From NCBI RefSeq assembly GCF_003096275.1, contig NZ_QENQ01000001.1, positions 460,034-524,033 of the forward strand: a stretch of 64,000 nt of DNA. Direction: 5' to 3'. The translations under genes were made by a program, and so were the position numbers. The notes below the pieces were generated by a model, which saw only the letters and a list, made by a program, of their open reading frames with translations, ran no database searches and was not told the origin of the DNA. Below are positions 44,690-53,925 of the stretch, piece by piece. Origin of the DNA: Sphingomonas pokkalii (GTDB taxonomy: Bacteria > Pseudomonadota > Alphaproteobacteria > Sphingomonadales > Sphingomonadaceae). Numbering within the stretch: position 1 is the first letter of the stretch; each line of letters starts with the position of its first letter.

Positions 44690-47464
44690 ATGATCTCGAA
44701 GAATCGCTGGCTCGGCGCGACGGCAGTCGTGGCGATGAGCACGCTCGCCCAGCCCGCGCTGGCGCAGGTGCAGAGCTTCAACATTCCCGCGCAGGACGTC
44801 ACCGCCGCGGTGCGGCTGCTGGCCCGCCAGAGCGGCGTGCAGATCATGGTCGCGGGCAGCGTCGGTGCGGGTCATCGCACCAATGCCGTTGTGGGCAAGC
44901 TGCGGGTGGATGGCGCACTGGAACAGATGCTTGCTCGCACCGGCCTGATTGCGATCAGCCCTGGGCCGAATGTCTATGTGATCGTTCCAGGCGAATATCG
45001 GGCCAGAACCAGCCAGGCCGAACCGGCAGCCGAAGAGGCCCCGGGCGAGATCGTCGTCACCGGCTTCCGCGCCTCGCAGCGCGAAGCGGTGGCCGAGAAG
45101 CGCGCCGCCGACAACGTCATCGAAACGCTGCACGCCAATGATGTCGGCAAGCTGCCCGACCAGAATGTCGCCGAGGCGATCAAGCGCCTGCCCGGCCTGT
45201 CGGTCGCCAATGATCAGGGCGAGGGCCGCTATGCGATCGTCCGCGGCATCGATCCCAGCCTGCTCAACGTCACGCTCAACGGCCAGACGCTGCCCGCCCC
45301 CGAACCCGGCAGCCGCCAGGTGAAGCTCGACGATCTTCCCTCAGCGATGATCCAGTCGGTTGCGATCACCAAGTCGCTGCTCGCCAGCCAGGACGCCAAT
45401 GCGATCGCCGGCGAAGTGGCGATCCGCACCCGCACCGGCTTTGACAGCGCCAAGCCCTTCTTCCTCGACGCGCGCGCCGCGCAGGGCTGGTATTCGCTCA
45501 ATCATAAGGTGCCCTATGAGCTGGACGGCACCGTGGGGGGCCGCTTCGGCGCGCAGCAGCAGTTCGGCGCGGTCGTCTCGGTCAATTATTCGCAGCGCCC
45601 GATCGAGAGCCAGAACTACCAGGGCTCGAGCAACTGGAGTGCCGCCGGCATTCCCGACGGCAACGGTCTGCGCGACTATAACCTCACCCGCACCCGCCTG
45701 GGCGTGGTCGGCAATTTCGACTGGCACGCCAGCGATGCGGCGAAGCTGTACCTGCGCACCAGCTATTCGAAGTTCCAGGACCATGAGACGCGCGACCAGA
45801 ACCGGCTCGCCGTTGGCGACCCCAATGCGCTGACCGGCAGCGCATCGATCCTGGTGCGCAACCGCAACGAGGACGACAACACCAAGTCGGTCACCCTCGG
45901 CGGAGAATTCCGCGACGTCGCCGGCGGCACGCTGGAGCTTTCGGGCAACTGGACCCGCGCCGAGAAAAGCGATCCGCTGCGCAGCGAATTCACCTTCGCG
46001 ACCGACAAGAAGAAGCCGCTGACGCTGCGCTACGATCCCACCACCTACCCCTATACCCTCGCGGCGACGACGCCGGTGTTCACCAACCCGTCGCTGTTCC
46101 TGTTCAGCAAGGTCAATTTCGACCAGCGCTTCACCTATGAGGAACTGTGGCAAGGCCGCATCGATTACAGCCACCCGGTCGCGATCGGCGATGATTCCAG
46201 CATCAAGCTGGGTGGCAAATATCTGACGCGCGATAAATATAACGATCAGAACAAGTCGAATTACGGCGCCGGCGGCACCAAATGGACGCTGGGCAGCAAC
46301 GTCGCCAGCATCGGCGAGACCGACTTTTATGACGGCATGTTCGGCTTTGGCGAGCGGATCAACTATGCCAATGCAGCCGCCTATTTCAACGCAAACCCCT
46401 CGGTTGCGAAGCTGAATACGACGAGCACGATCAGCGACACGCTGTCGAACGATTCCAAGGTTCGCGAAAATATCGCCGCAGGCTATGTGATGGCGACGCT
46501 GAAGTTCGGCGGCCTCACCGTGATTCCGGGCGTGCGCGTCGAACATACCGAGGATGATGTGAAGGCCAAGGTGGTCAACGCCGCCTCGACCCTGACCGAT
46601 GGCTATAACAGCTTCGGCCACACCAGCTATACGGACGTGTTCCCCGGCGTGAACGCCAAGTTCGAACTCACGCGGGACCTGTTGCTGCGCGGCGCGGTGA
46701 CCACGTCGATCGGCCGCCCCAACTATGCCAACCTCGCGCCGTTCGTGGTGGTCGACACCAGCGATCCCGCGACCGCGGCGATTGCGCTCGGCAATCCGAA
46801 CCTCAAACCCTATCGCGCGGTGAATTACGACGCGACGCTCGAATTCTATCCGGCGCCGGGTGCGATCGTCTCGGCGGGGGCCTTCCACAAGCAGATCGAC
46901 AACCCGATCTACAGCAACACCGTTCGCCAGACCAACGTGACCGCGGCCAACGTCACCTATGCCGCGGCCAACGTCACCAGCCTGCTCAACGCCGATTCGG
47001 AAACGATCACCGGCGTCGAAGGCAATGTGCAGCTGCAGTTCACCTTCCTGCCCGGCCTGCTCGGCGGATTCGGCGTCTCGGCGAACTTCACCCATGTCTG
47101 GGGCCACGCCAATGCCGGTGCCGTCCGCGCCGGCGACCTTCCGCTCGCCTTCCAGTCGAAGAATGTCGGCAATGCGCAGATCTTCTTCGAGAAATATGGG
47201 CTGAGCGCGCGCGTCGCGTTCAACTATCGCTCCTCGTACCTCGATACGATTTCGACGGCGGCGGCGACCGACCAATATACCGATGGCAATGGCCAGCTCG
47301 ACGTGCACCTCAGCTATCAGGTGACGCCGCAGTTCACCCTGTTCGGCGATGCGATCAACCTGACCGACGCGCCGTGGCGCCGCTATATCGGTTCGCGCAA
47401 CCTGCTGGTTGAACGCGAACGCTATGGCACGCAGCTGCGCGGCGGCGTGCAGATCCACTTCTGA
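44690..47464 (+). CDS. TonB-dependent receptor with N-terminal signalling (STN) domain
   Basis: The 924-residue outer-membrane transducer has a signal peptide (about 1-26), the STN secretin/TonB short domain (SFNIPAQDVTAAVRLLARQ, VDGALEQMLARTGL), and the TonB box region GEIVVTGFRAS. A plug follows (AIKRLPGLSV, YAIVRGIDPSLLNVTLNG, SLLASQDANAIAGEVAIRT), then a 22-strand-type barrel ending in a C-terminal Phe (GVQIHF). Start 44690 follows GGTGGAAG. FecI and FecR precede it and a histidine phosphatase follows, suggesting uptake of a phosphate-bearing ligand such as a metal-inositol-phosphate complex. The ligand is an inference. Confidence 0.9.
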   Translation: MISKNRWLGATAVVAMSTLAQPALAQVQSFNIPAQDVTAAVRLLARQSGVQIMVAGSVGAGHRTNAVVGKLRVDGALEQMLARTGLIAISPGPNVYVIVPGEYRARTSQAEPAAEEAPGEIVVTGFRASQREAVAEKRAADNVIETLHANDVGKLPDQNVAEAIKRLPGLSVANDQGEGRYAIVRGIDPSLLNVTLNGQTLPAPEPGSRQVKLDDLPSAMIQSVAITKSLLASQDANAIAGEVAIRTRTGFDSAKPFFLDARAAQGWYSLNHKVPYELDGTVGGRFGAQQQFGAVVSVNYSQRPIESQNYQGSSNWSAAGIPDGNGLRDYNLTRTRLGVVGNFDWHASDAAKLYLRTSYSKFQDHETRDQNRLAVGDPNALTGSASILVRNRNEDDNTKSVTLGGEFRDVAGGTLELSGNWTRAEKSDPLRSEFTFATDKKKPLTLRYDPTTYPYTLAATTPVFTNPSLFLFSKVNFDQRFTYEELWQGRIDYSHPVAIGDDSSIKLGGKYLTRDKYNDQNKSNYGAGGTKWTLGSNVASIGETDFYDGMFGFGERINYANAAAYFNANPSVAKLNTTSTISDTLSNDSKVRENIAAGYVMATLKFGGLTVIPGVRVEHTEDDVKAKVVNAASTLTDGYNSFGHTSYTDVFPGVNAKFELTRDLLLRGAVTTSIGRPNYANLAPFVVVDTSDPATAAIALGNPNLKPYRAVNYDATLEFYPAPGAIVSAGAFHKQIDNPIYSNTVRQTNVTAANVTYAAANVTSLLNADSETITGVEGNVQLQFTFLPGLLGGFGVSANFTHVWGHANAGAVRAGDLPLAFQSKNVGNAQIFFEKYGLSARVAFNYRSSYLDTISTAAATDQYTDGNGQLDVHLSYQVTPQFTLFGDAINLTDAPWRRYIGSRNLLVERERYGTQLRGGVQIHF

Positions 47465-47474
47465 GGAACGAACG

Positions 47475-48686
47475 ATGATGAAGCTGCGGATCGCATTGGG
47501 GCTGGCGCTGGCAATGGGTTCACCGGCGATCGCCGGCACCCGCCCCGCCGATCCGCTGGTGGTGGACCGTGTCGTGGTGCTGATGCGCCATGGTGTCCGC
47601 CCGCCGACCAAGGCTCCGGCGATGCCGGCCGAGGTCACCCCCGATCGCTGGCCGGACTGGCCGGTTCGGCCGGGCTGGCTCACCCCCCACGGCGCCGCCG
47701 CCGTGGCGCGGCTGGGCAGCGCCGATGGGGTCGCATGGCGCCAGTACGGCCTGCTCCCGGCCAAGGGCTGCCCCGTGCCCGCCGCGATCCGCATCGTCGC
47801 GGACAGCGATCAACGCACCATCGCGACGGCCAAGGCCTGGGCGGCGACGCTGGTGCCGGGCTGCACGCTGGCGATCGACCATCGCCCGCAGGACGAACCC
47901 GATCCCCGCTTCTCGGCGATCGAATCGGGCAAGGCACCGCTCGACCCTGCCCGGGCCGATGCGGCCGTGGCGGCCGAAGTCGGCCCCGGCGGGTTCGCCG
48001 CGCTCGACGCGCGCTATCGGCCGCTGCTCACCCGGCTCGACACGATTCTGTGCGGCACCCCGCGCCCCGGCTGCGGCGTTTCCGCCACACCGACCGGGGT
48101 CGCCCCGGCGCGCGCGGACAAGCGCCCCAAACTCACCGGCGCGCTCGACCGCGCCTCCACCGCCGCCCAGATCCTGCTGCTCGAGGCGGCCGAGGGCAAG
48201 CCGATGGCGGAGATTGGCTGGGGCCGCGCGACGCTGGCCGACGTCACCGCGCTGGGGGAGTTCCACGCCCTCGAGTTCCGCATCCTCGCCCGCCCGCGCG
48301 ACATTGCCGCGGCCAATTTCGCCGGGCTGGCCGATATCGTTCGCGCCGGGCTGGCCGATACCGGCCCGCGCATCACGATGATCTCCGGCCATGACACCAA
48401 CATCGCCAATCTTGGCGGGCTGTTCGCGGTGCACTGGCAGGTGCCGGGCTTCGCCGCCGACGATCCGGTGCCCGGCGGTGCGCTGATCCTGGAGCGGCTG
48501 CACGACAAGGCCGGCACGCGCTATGTCCGCATCCGCTATCGCGCGCAGACGCTGGAGCAGCTCCGCAGCGCCCGGCCGCTGGGCATCCACGGCCCGCACG
48601 ATCGGATTCTTTCCATCCCCGGATGCAACGCGCGCGGTCAGGCAGGGTTGTGTACCCTGGACGCAGCGCTCGCCAAGCTCGGCTAA
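47475..48686 (+). CDS. Histidine acid phosphatase (phytase/glucose-1-phosphatase-like)
   Basis: This 403-residue periplasmic phosphatase has a signal peptide (MMKLRIALGLALAMGSPAIA), the phosphohistidine motif RHGVRPP (Arg38, His39), and the proton-donor motif HDTN (His306, Asp307). Substrate-pocket residues appear in IVADSDQRTIATAKAW. It belongs to the branch-2 group including AppA phytase and Agp. Start 47475 follows GAGGAACG, ten bases after the receptor stop, so it is co-transcribed with it. Hydrolysis of phytate or other phosphomonoesters at the surface would feed the same locus. Confidence 0.9.
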   Translation: MMKLRIALGLALAMGSPAIAGTRPADPLVVDRVVVLMRHGVRPPTKAPAMPAEVTPDRWPDWPVRPGWLTPHGAAAVARLGSADGVAWRQYGLLPAKGCPVPAAIRIVADSDQRTIATAKAWAATLVPGCTLAIDHRPQDEPDPRFSAIESGKAPLDPARADAAVAAEVGPGGFAALDARYRPLLTRLDTILCGTPRPGCGVSATPTGVAPARADKRPKLTGALDRASTAAQILLLEAAEGKPMAEIGWGRATLADVTALGEFHALEFRILARPRDIAAANFAGLADIVRAGLADTGPRITMISGHDTNIANLGGLFAVHWQVPGFAADDPVPGGALILERLHDKAGTRYVRIRYRAQTLEQLRSARPLGIHGPHDRILSIPGCNARGQAGLCTLDAALAKLG

Positions 48687-48762
48687 CGCAGTCCCGAACA
48701 TCTCCCGTGTTGCATGGCACCATCGTTTCGCCCATCACCACGGCCGAGAAAGGGAAGCAGCT

Positions 48763-51243
48763 GTGGCCAGCCTTGCCGAGGCGGGATTGTTCGACGCCGG
48801 CACGATCGCCGATCGTTGGATAACGGAATATTGCGGGCTCGCGCCGGCAGGGGACGTGCTGTGCGCGCCCGTGGGCGATGCGTGGCGCGCGCTGTTCGAG
48901 GAACTGGCCGGGCTTTCCGGCGAGGGGTTCGCGCTGGCGCGGGAACGGTCCCATCGCCACGCCGAGGATATCGGCACCGGCTACCGCGTCGGGGATGAAG
49001 GGGAAGAACGCCCCTGGCCGCTTTCGCCGGTGCCCTTGCTGATCGAAACCGCCGAATGGCGCGGGATCGAAGCGGGCGTGGTCCAGCGTGCCGAACTGAT
49101 GGAAGCGCTGCTGCGCGATCTGTACGGTCCCTGCCAGCTGGTCGCGGAAGGCCATGTCCCGGCCGCCTTGTTGACCGGCAGTCCGTTCTTCCTGCGGCCG
49201 CTCACCCATCTGACGCCGCCGGGGGAACACCATCTTCACTTCGTCGCGTTCGATCTGTGCCGCAGCCCCGATGGCCATTGGCGGGTGCTGGCCGATCATC
49301 TGCGGGCGCCCGCGGGTGCCGGCTATGCGCTGGAAAACCGGCTGGCGATGGCGCGCACGCTGGGCGGTCTGCAGGGGCGGCTCAACATCGAACGCCACGC
49401 TCCGTTCTTCGCTGCCTTTCGCGATGGCGTCGCCGCCGCCTGTCGCCGTGCCGAACCGCGCATGGCGCTGCTCACGCCGGGGCGCTTCACCGCCAGCTAT
49501 GCCGAACAGGCGCATCTCGCCCGCTATCTGGGCTTCCTGATGGTGGAGGGCGCCGATCTCGCCGTGCTCGACGATCGGCTCTATGTCCGCACCATCGCCG
49601 GGCTGAAGCGCATCGATGCGCTGTGGCACCGTTTCGATCCACGTTTTCTGGATCCGCTGGCGCTTGATTCGCATTCGCGGATCGGCGTCGCCGGGCTGAT
49701 CGATGCGATGGTGGCCGGCAATGTCGTGATCGCCAACGCGCCCGGCGCCGGGCTGCTCGAAGCGCCGGCCTTTGCCGCCTTCCTGCCGCGGCTGAGCGAG
49801 ATCGTGCTCGGCGAGCCGCTGCGCCTGCCCAACATCGCCACCTGGTGGTGCGGCCAGCCGGCGGAGGCTGCCCATGTCGCCGCCAATATCGAGGGGCTGG
49901 TGCTGGCACCCGCGTTCGGCACGCCGCCGCTGGGTCTGCCGGGCGGCGGGCAGGCGATCGGCGCGCAGCTTGATGCCGCGGCGCGTGCGGCGCTGCTCGA
50001 CGATCTGGGTCGACGGCCGCAGGATTATGTCGGGCAGGAACTGGTCTGCCTTTCCACCATGCCTGCGGTCAACGAGGATCGCCTGGCCGCGCGGCCGTTC
50101 ACGCTGCGCGTGTTCGCGGCGCGCGATGCGGAAGGGCGCTGGGTGGTGATGCCCGGCGGCTTCGCGCGGATCGGCGATCATGCCGATGCGCGGGCGGCGG
50201 TGATGGGGGAGGGCAGCTGGTCCGCCGATGTCTGCGTCCATGGGCCCGATCCGGTGCTGCCGGTATCGCTGTTGCCGGCGGGGGATTCCACCCAGCTGCG
50301 CCGCAATCCGGGCACACTGCCCAGCCGCGTTGCGGACAACATGTTCTGGCTCGGTCGCTATCTGGAACGGGGCGAGGCGCTGCTCTCGGTGCTGCGGGTG
50401 CTGCTCGGCCATTCGATCAGCGCGGATACCGGTGCGGCGCTGGCGCCGGAAACGGTGGGCCGGCTCGCACAGATCGTCGTTACCGCCGGTGCGGCGCCGG
50501 CACCGCGTGCGCTGAAGCGTCAGGATCTCACCCAGCTTGCCCGCGCCGCCCTGGAAGCGGAGGGCGAGGGGCAGAGCGTGCGCAGGATCAACCAGCAGGC
50601 ACGCATGATCGGGGCGGTATCGCGCGATCGCCTGTCGGCGGACATGATCCGGCTGCTCGATGCGCCCTTTCCCGAACGCGGCGTGCTGCTCGATCGCGCC
50701 GGATCGCTGCAGCGTCGCTATTCTGCGCTGGCCGGGCAGGCGGCCGAGCATATGGGCCGTACCGATGCCTGGCGCTTCCACGATCTCGGCCGCCGGGTGG
50801 AGCGGGCGCTGGCAACGATCGGTTTCCTCCGCGCGCTGGGCCAGCCCGATGCCACTGCCGACGATCTTTCCACCTTGCTCGATCTCAGCGACAGCCAGAT
50901 CAGTTATCGGCAGCGTTATCTGACCGGGATGGCGCGGGTGCCGGTGCTCGATCTGCTGGCGCTCGATCCGGGCAATCCGCGCGGCATCGCGTTCCAGGCC
51001 GCGGCGATCTCCGCCCATCTCAATGCGCTGCCGGTGCTATCCGATGATGGCCTGGCCGAGCCGCAGCAGGAACAGGCCCGCGCGATCGCGGCGGCACTGG
51101 TCACGGCGCGGGCGACACGGATCGACGATGCGTGGCTGGCCGATCTCCAGGCCCGGCTCGGCGCGCTGTCGGATGCGATCGGCCGCCGCTATTTCCTGCA
51201 CGGTGCCGAGCCGCTGCGGGCGGCGGGGCTGGTGCTCGCATGA
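48763..51243 (+). CDS. Circularly permuted ATP-grasp/alpha-E domain fusion
   Basis: The 826-residue protein joins two families usually encoded separately. The N-terminal half (about 60-480) is a circularly permuted type-2 ATP-grasp (DUF404/407-like: LMEALLRDLYGP, GYALENRLAMARTL, YARYLGFLMVEG-like HLARYLGFLMVEGADL, NAPGAGLLEAPAF). The C-terminal third (about 510-826) is the all-helical alpha-E domain (SRVADNMFWLGRYLERGEALL, DAWRFHDLGRRVERAL, RQRYLTGMARVPVLDLL). These are thought to form a peptide-ligase system acting with a transglutaminase, encoded directly downstream. Start GTG 48763 follows AGGGAAG; an upstream frame to 48523 reads through the phosphatase gene. Confidence 0.9.
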   Translation: MASLAEAGLFDAGTIADRWITEYCGLAPAGDVLCAPVGDAWRALFEELAGLSGEGFALARERSHRHAEDIGTGYRVGDEGEERPWPLSPVPLLIETAEWRGIEAGVVQRAELMEALLRDLYGPCQLVAEGHVPAALLTGSPFFLRPLTHLTPPGEHHLHFVAFDLCRSPDGHWRVLADHLRAPAGAGYALENRLAMARTLGGLQGRLNIERHAPFFAAFRDGVAAACRRAEPRMALLTPGRFTASYAEQAHLARYLGFLMVEGADLAVLDDRLYVRTIAGLKRIDALWHRFDPRFLDPLALDSHSRIGVAGLIDAMVAGNVVIANAPGAGLLEAPAFAAFLPRLSEIVLGEPLRLPNIATWWCGQPAEAAHVAANIEGLVLAPAFGTPPLGLPGGGQAIGAQLDAAARAALLDDLGRRPQDYVGQELVCLSTMPAVNEDRLAARPFTLRVFAARDAEGRWVVMPGGFARIGDHADARAAVMGEGSWSADVCVHGPDPVLPVSLLPAGDSTQLRRNPGTLPSRVADNMFWLGRYLERGEALLSVLRVLLGHSISADTGAALAPETVGRLAQIVVTAGAAPAPRALKRQDLTQLARAALEAEGEGQSVRRINQQARMIGAVSRDRLSADMIRLLDAPFPERGVLLDRAGSLQRRYSALAGQAAEHMGRTDAWRFHDLGRRVERALATIGFLRALGQPDATADDLSTLLDLSDSQISYRQRYLTGMARVPVLDLLALDPGNPRGIAFQAAAISAHLNALPVLSDDGLAEPQQEQARAIAAALVTARATRIDDAWLADLQARLGALSDAIGRRYFLHGAEPLRAAGLVLA

Positions 51244-52130
51244 TGTTCTACGGCATCCGCCACGTGACGCGATTCGACTATGCCCAGCCGGTCGCCTTCG
51301 CGCGCTGCAATTTGCGCCTGAAGCCCATCCTCTGGTCCGGCCAGACCATCGAAGACTACCGGCTGACGGTGCAACCGGGCGGGCGCACCTATCCGGCACG
51401 GGCGGAAGCGGGGCTCGCCAATGTCGTGCGGCTGGTCGTCGAGCATGATGCCAGCAGCCTGACGATCGAGAGCCGCGCCCGTATCCGCGTTCATCGGCCG
51501 ATTCCGGTGCCCGCGCCGGACGATCCGACGCTGCGCCAGATCGCGGCCTGGGCACGCGAAAGCCGTGATCCCACGCCGGCGGGTCCTGCCGCCTATCTGT
51601 TCCCTTCGCCGTTGATTCCGCTGGATCGCGACATCGCCGCCTGGTGCGCCGAGGAACTCGATCCCGATCGCGGCATCCTCGATGCCGGCATCGCGCTCGC
51701 CCGTCGCATCCAGCGCGACTTCACCTTCGACCCCACCGCTACCTTGGTCGATACCCCCCCGCACGAGGCCTTCGCCCAGCGCGGCGGGGTCTGCCAGGAT
51801 TTCGCGCAGATCATGCTCTCCGGATTGCGCGCGGCCGGGCTGCCGGCCGCCTATGTCTCCGGCTATCTTCGCACGCTGCCGCCGCCCGGCCAGCCGCGGC
51901 TGGTGGGGGCGGATGCCACCCATGCGTGGGTGCTGCTGTGGTGCGGACCGAAGCTGGGCTGGGTGGGGGTCGATCCCACCAACGGTATCTGGATGGCCGA
52001 GGATCATATCGTCGTCGCGATCGGCCGCGACTATGCCGATATCGCCCCGATCGACGGCATCGTGCTGGGATCGGGCGCGCAGGACATGCGCGTTTCGGTC
52101 GATGTCGAACCGCTGGACGTGGTGGCCTGA
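51240..52130 (+). CDS. Transglutaminase-family protein (alpha-E operon type)
   Basis: This 296-residue protein has an N-terminal beta domain (YGIRHVTRFDYAQPVAFARCNLRL, seen as IRHVTRFDY and RCNLRLKP) and a papain-fold transglutaminase core. The triad is Cys185 (GGVCQDFAQ), His228 (DATHAWVLLW) and Asp245 (VGVDPTNG). Family members may act as peptidases or amidases. It overlaps the ATP-grasp/alpha-E stop in ATGA. The partner is consistent with a peptide-ligation and hydrolysis pair of unknown product. No proteasome-like Anbu gene follows, although one occurs in some related loci. Confidence 0.93.
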   Translation: MMFYGIRHVTRFDYAQPVAFARCNLRLKPILWSGQTIEDYRLTVQPGGRTYPARAEAGLANVVRLVVEHDASSLTIESRARIRVHRPIPVPAPDDPTLRQIAAWARESRDPTPAGPAAYLFPSPLIPLDRDIAAWCAEELDPDRGILDAGIALARRIQRDFTFDPTATLVDTPPHEAFAQRGGVCQDFAQIMLSGLRAAGLPAAYVSGYLRTLPPPGQPRLVGADATHAWVLLWCGPKLGWVGVDPTNGIWMAEDHIVVAIGRDYADIAPIDGIVLGSGAQDMRVSVDVEPLDVVA

Positions 52131-52139
52131 TCGGCAGGC

Positions 52140-53372
52140 TCAATGCTCCACCGTGCCGTTCGGGCCGAAGTTCAGCCGCCGCGTGACGTTATAGTCGAGC
52201 ACCGCCATCACAAAGTAGGCGACAAACTGTTTCGCGCGCGTCCACCACCCCGTCCGCGCCTTGTAGAGTTCGGCGGTGATCCGCTCCGATTGTGCCACCT
52301 CGCCATCGACATAGGCGCGGACATGGGCGGCAAAGGCGCGGTCCTTGATCCGCAGCATCAGCTCGAGATTAAGGAACATGCTGCGGATGTCGAAATTGGC
52401 CGAGCCGATATGAACGATATCGTCGATGACATAGAGTTTCGTGTGCAGCTTGGTCGGCTGATATTCATGGATCTGCACGTTCTTCCGCAACAGCCCGGCA
52501 TAAGTGAACCGCGCCGCCCAGATCGCGGCGCCGTGGTCCAGCTTCGACGGCAGCACGAGCCGCACGCGGCCGCGCCGCCCGGCCTTGTCTAGCCGGCGCA
52601 GCATCGCCGGGCTGGGCGCAAAATAGGCGGCGATGATGTCGAGCTGCTTTGCCCTTTCCATGTCATGCTTCACCACGCGGGCCCAGGGCGACAGCCGCCG
52701 CATCGGTCCCCCGAGCAGCCAGCGGGTGGCGCCTTCGGGCTCGCTCCACGCCTTCAGCGTCCGTCCGAGCGCACGAAGCGAAGCCCGGGGCCGCTTCGCC
52801 CAGCTCGCCAGCGCGTCGAAATAGCCGGTCAGGCGCTCGGCCGCCGGCCCTTCGACCAGCAGCCCCAGATCGCGCCAGGCGTGATCCGCGATGGTGCCGA
52901 AATAGCTGGTTTCGATATTGAAGCCACCGATGATCGCGCGCGACTCGTCGGCCAATGCCAGCTTCTGATGGTTGCGCAGGAGATAGCGCCGGCCCCAGCG
53001 CGGTACGAAGCGGCATACTTCCACGCCCGCATCGCGCAGCGGCGCGAAAAAGTCGTGCGCTTCCGCAGGTTCGCTGCCAAGTCCGTCGACGATCAGTACC
53101 ACCCGCACGCCGCGCGCGGCAGCGTCGATCAGTGCCTGGCGTACGGCGCGGCCGGCGTCGTCATCGAGATAGATGTAATACAGGACGCGCAGCGTGTGTC
53201 GCGCTTCCGCGATCAGCGCCAGCAGCGCACGCAGCCGTTCCGGCCCTTCTGTCAGCATCGACAAGCGGTTGCCGTCGACGGTGAAGCTGGGCTGGGTGGG
53301 AGGGGCCATGGCATGGTCATGCCCATGGGTAGTCGGGGCGGCAAGGGGAACAGAATCGGCATAGGGCGCCAT
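52140..53372 (-). CDS. Phospholipase D-family protein, cardiolipin-synthase-like
   Basis: The 410-residue protein has two HKD motifs: His135 (NHQKLALAD) and His310 (HTKLYVID), each with the downstream Ser/Asn-type stretch (AIIGGFN, HIGSANFD). This is the layout of ClsB-type cardiolipin synthases, which condense phosphatidyl groups at the inner membrane. No long N-terminal membrane helices are present, as in ClsB. Start 53372 has GGAG seven bases before; the ORF extends upstream to 53510. About 33 bases upstream, CGAAC-N17-CGTT is one base from the EcfG consensus, so stress control is possible. Confidence 0.88.
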   Translation of the reverse strand: MAPYADSVPLAAPTTHGHDHAMAPPTQPSFTVDGNRLSMLTEGPERLRALLALIAEARHTLRVLYYIYLDDDAGRAVRQALIDAAARGVRVVLIVDGLGSEPAEAHDFFAPLRDAGVEVCRFVPRWGRRYLLRNHQKLALADESRAIIGGFNIETSYFGTIADHAWRDLGLLVEGPAAERLTGYFDALASWAKRPRASLRALGRTLKAWSEPEGATRWLLGGPMRRLSPWARVVKHDMERAKQLDIIAAYFAPSPAMLRRLDKAGRRGRVRLVLPSKLDHGAAIWAARFTYAGLLRKNVQIHEYQPTKLHTKLYVIDDIVHIGSANFDIRSMFLNLELMLRIKDRAFAAHVRAYVDGEVAQSERITAELYKARTGWWTRAKQFVAYFVMAVLDYNVTRRLNFGPNGTVEH

Positions 53373-53453
53373 CGATGGTCGTGCTCCGCGCTGTGAGCGT
53401 GCGTAACGATCGAAACCGCCGGCGGGTTCGTCGGCCGTCCGCCCGGCTTTTTC

Positions 53454-53480
53454 TTGACATTTGCAGGCGCCGCCTCTAAC
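53454..53480 (+). promoter_or_regulatory. Sigma-70-type promoter of rpoZ
   Basis: TTGACA at 53454-53459 is followed after 15 bases by TCTAAC (53475-53480). The -35 is perfect and the -10 has four of six matches. It lies 42 bases upstream of the rpoZ start. Confidence 0.55.
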
Positions 53481-53521
53481 TGGCCCGTCTTTCCCGCACC
53501 CTGAAATCAAGGAAGAACAGG

Positions 53522-53866
53522 ATGGCGCGCGTCACTGTCGAAGATTGCGTCGACAAGATTCCGAACCGGTTCGACCTGGTGTTGTTCGCCGCGCAGCGCG
53601 CGCGTCAGATCTCCGGCGGTGCCGATCTGACGCTGGATCGCGATCGCGACAAGAATCCGGTCGTCGCTCTGCGCGAAATCGCGGAAGAGACGGTTCGTCC
53701 CGATCACTTGCAGGAAGCGGTGGTATCGAGCCTCCAGCGCGTCCGCATCGATGACGAGGAAGCGCCGGACGAAATCGGTTCGATCGCGGCCCAAGCCGAG
53801 GCGCTGCGCCTTACCGCGGCGGCGCCGCCGCGCAACCAGAATCTGGGCAGCGACTACGAGGGCTGA
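53522..53866 (+). CDS. rpoZ: RNA polymerase omega subunit
   Basis: Omega binds the beta-prime subunit and aids polymerase assembly. The 114-residue protein begins [20 protein letters not shown] and shows AAQRARQIS and [14 protein letters not shown], the conserved core. A C-terminal extension of about 35 residues is common in alphaproteobacteria. AAGGAAGAACAGG precedes the ATG. It has its own promoter and terminator. The usual spoT neighbour is not adjacent. Confidence 0.96.
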   Translation: MARVTVEDCVDKIPNRFDLVLFAAQRARQISGGADLTLDRDRDKNPVVALREIAEETVRPDHLQEAVVSSLQRVRIDDEEAPDEIGSIAAQAEALRLTAAAPPRNQNLGSDYEG

Positions 53867-53894
53867 TCGCCTGCGAAGCGAACCAACGACAAAG

Positions 53895-53925
53895 GGGCTG
53901 GCGGCGACGCCGGCCCTTATTGTTT
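53895..53925 (+). terminator. Rho-independent terminator of rpoZ
   Basis: GGGCTGGCG pairs with CGCCGGCCC (one G-T pair) around a GCGA loop, followed by TTATTGTTT. It starts 29 bases after the rpoZ stop and reaches the last codon of the convergent gene. Confidence 0.82.

Noticed and set aside
42668..45133. An 821-codon antisense frame across ligD, sigma and FecR
   Set aside because: Same reason: it crosses three clear sense genes and has no recognisable domain.
45341..47794. An 817-codon antisense frame across the TonB receptor
   Set aside because: Composition is typical of an antisense shadow; the sense strand encodes a full receptor.
48373..51018. An 881-codon antisense frame across the ATP-grasp/alpha-E gene
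   Set aside because: No domain; the sense frame is convincing.
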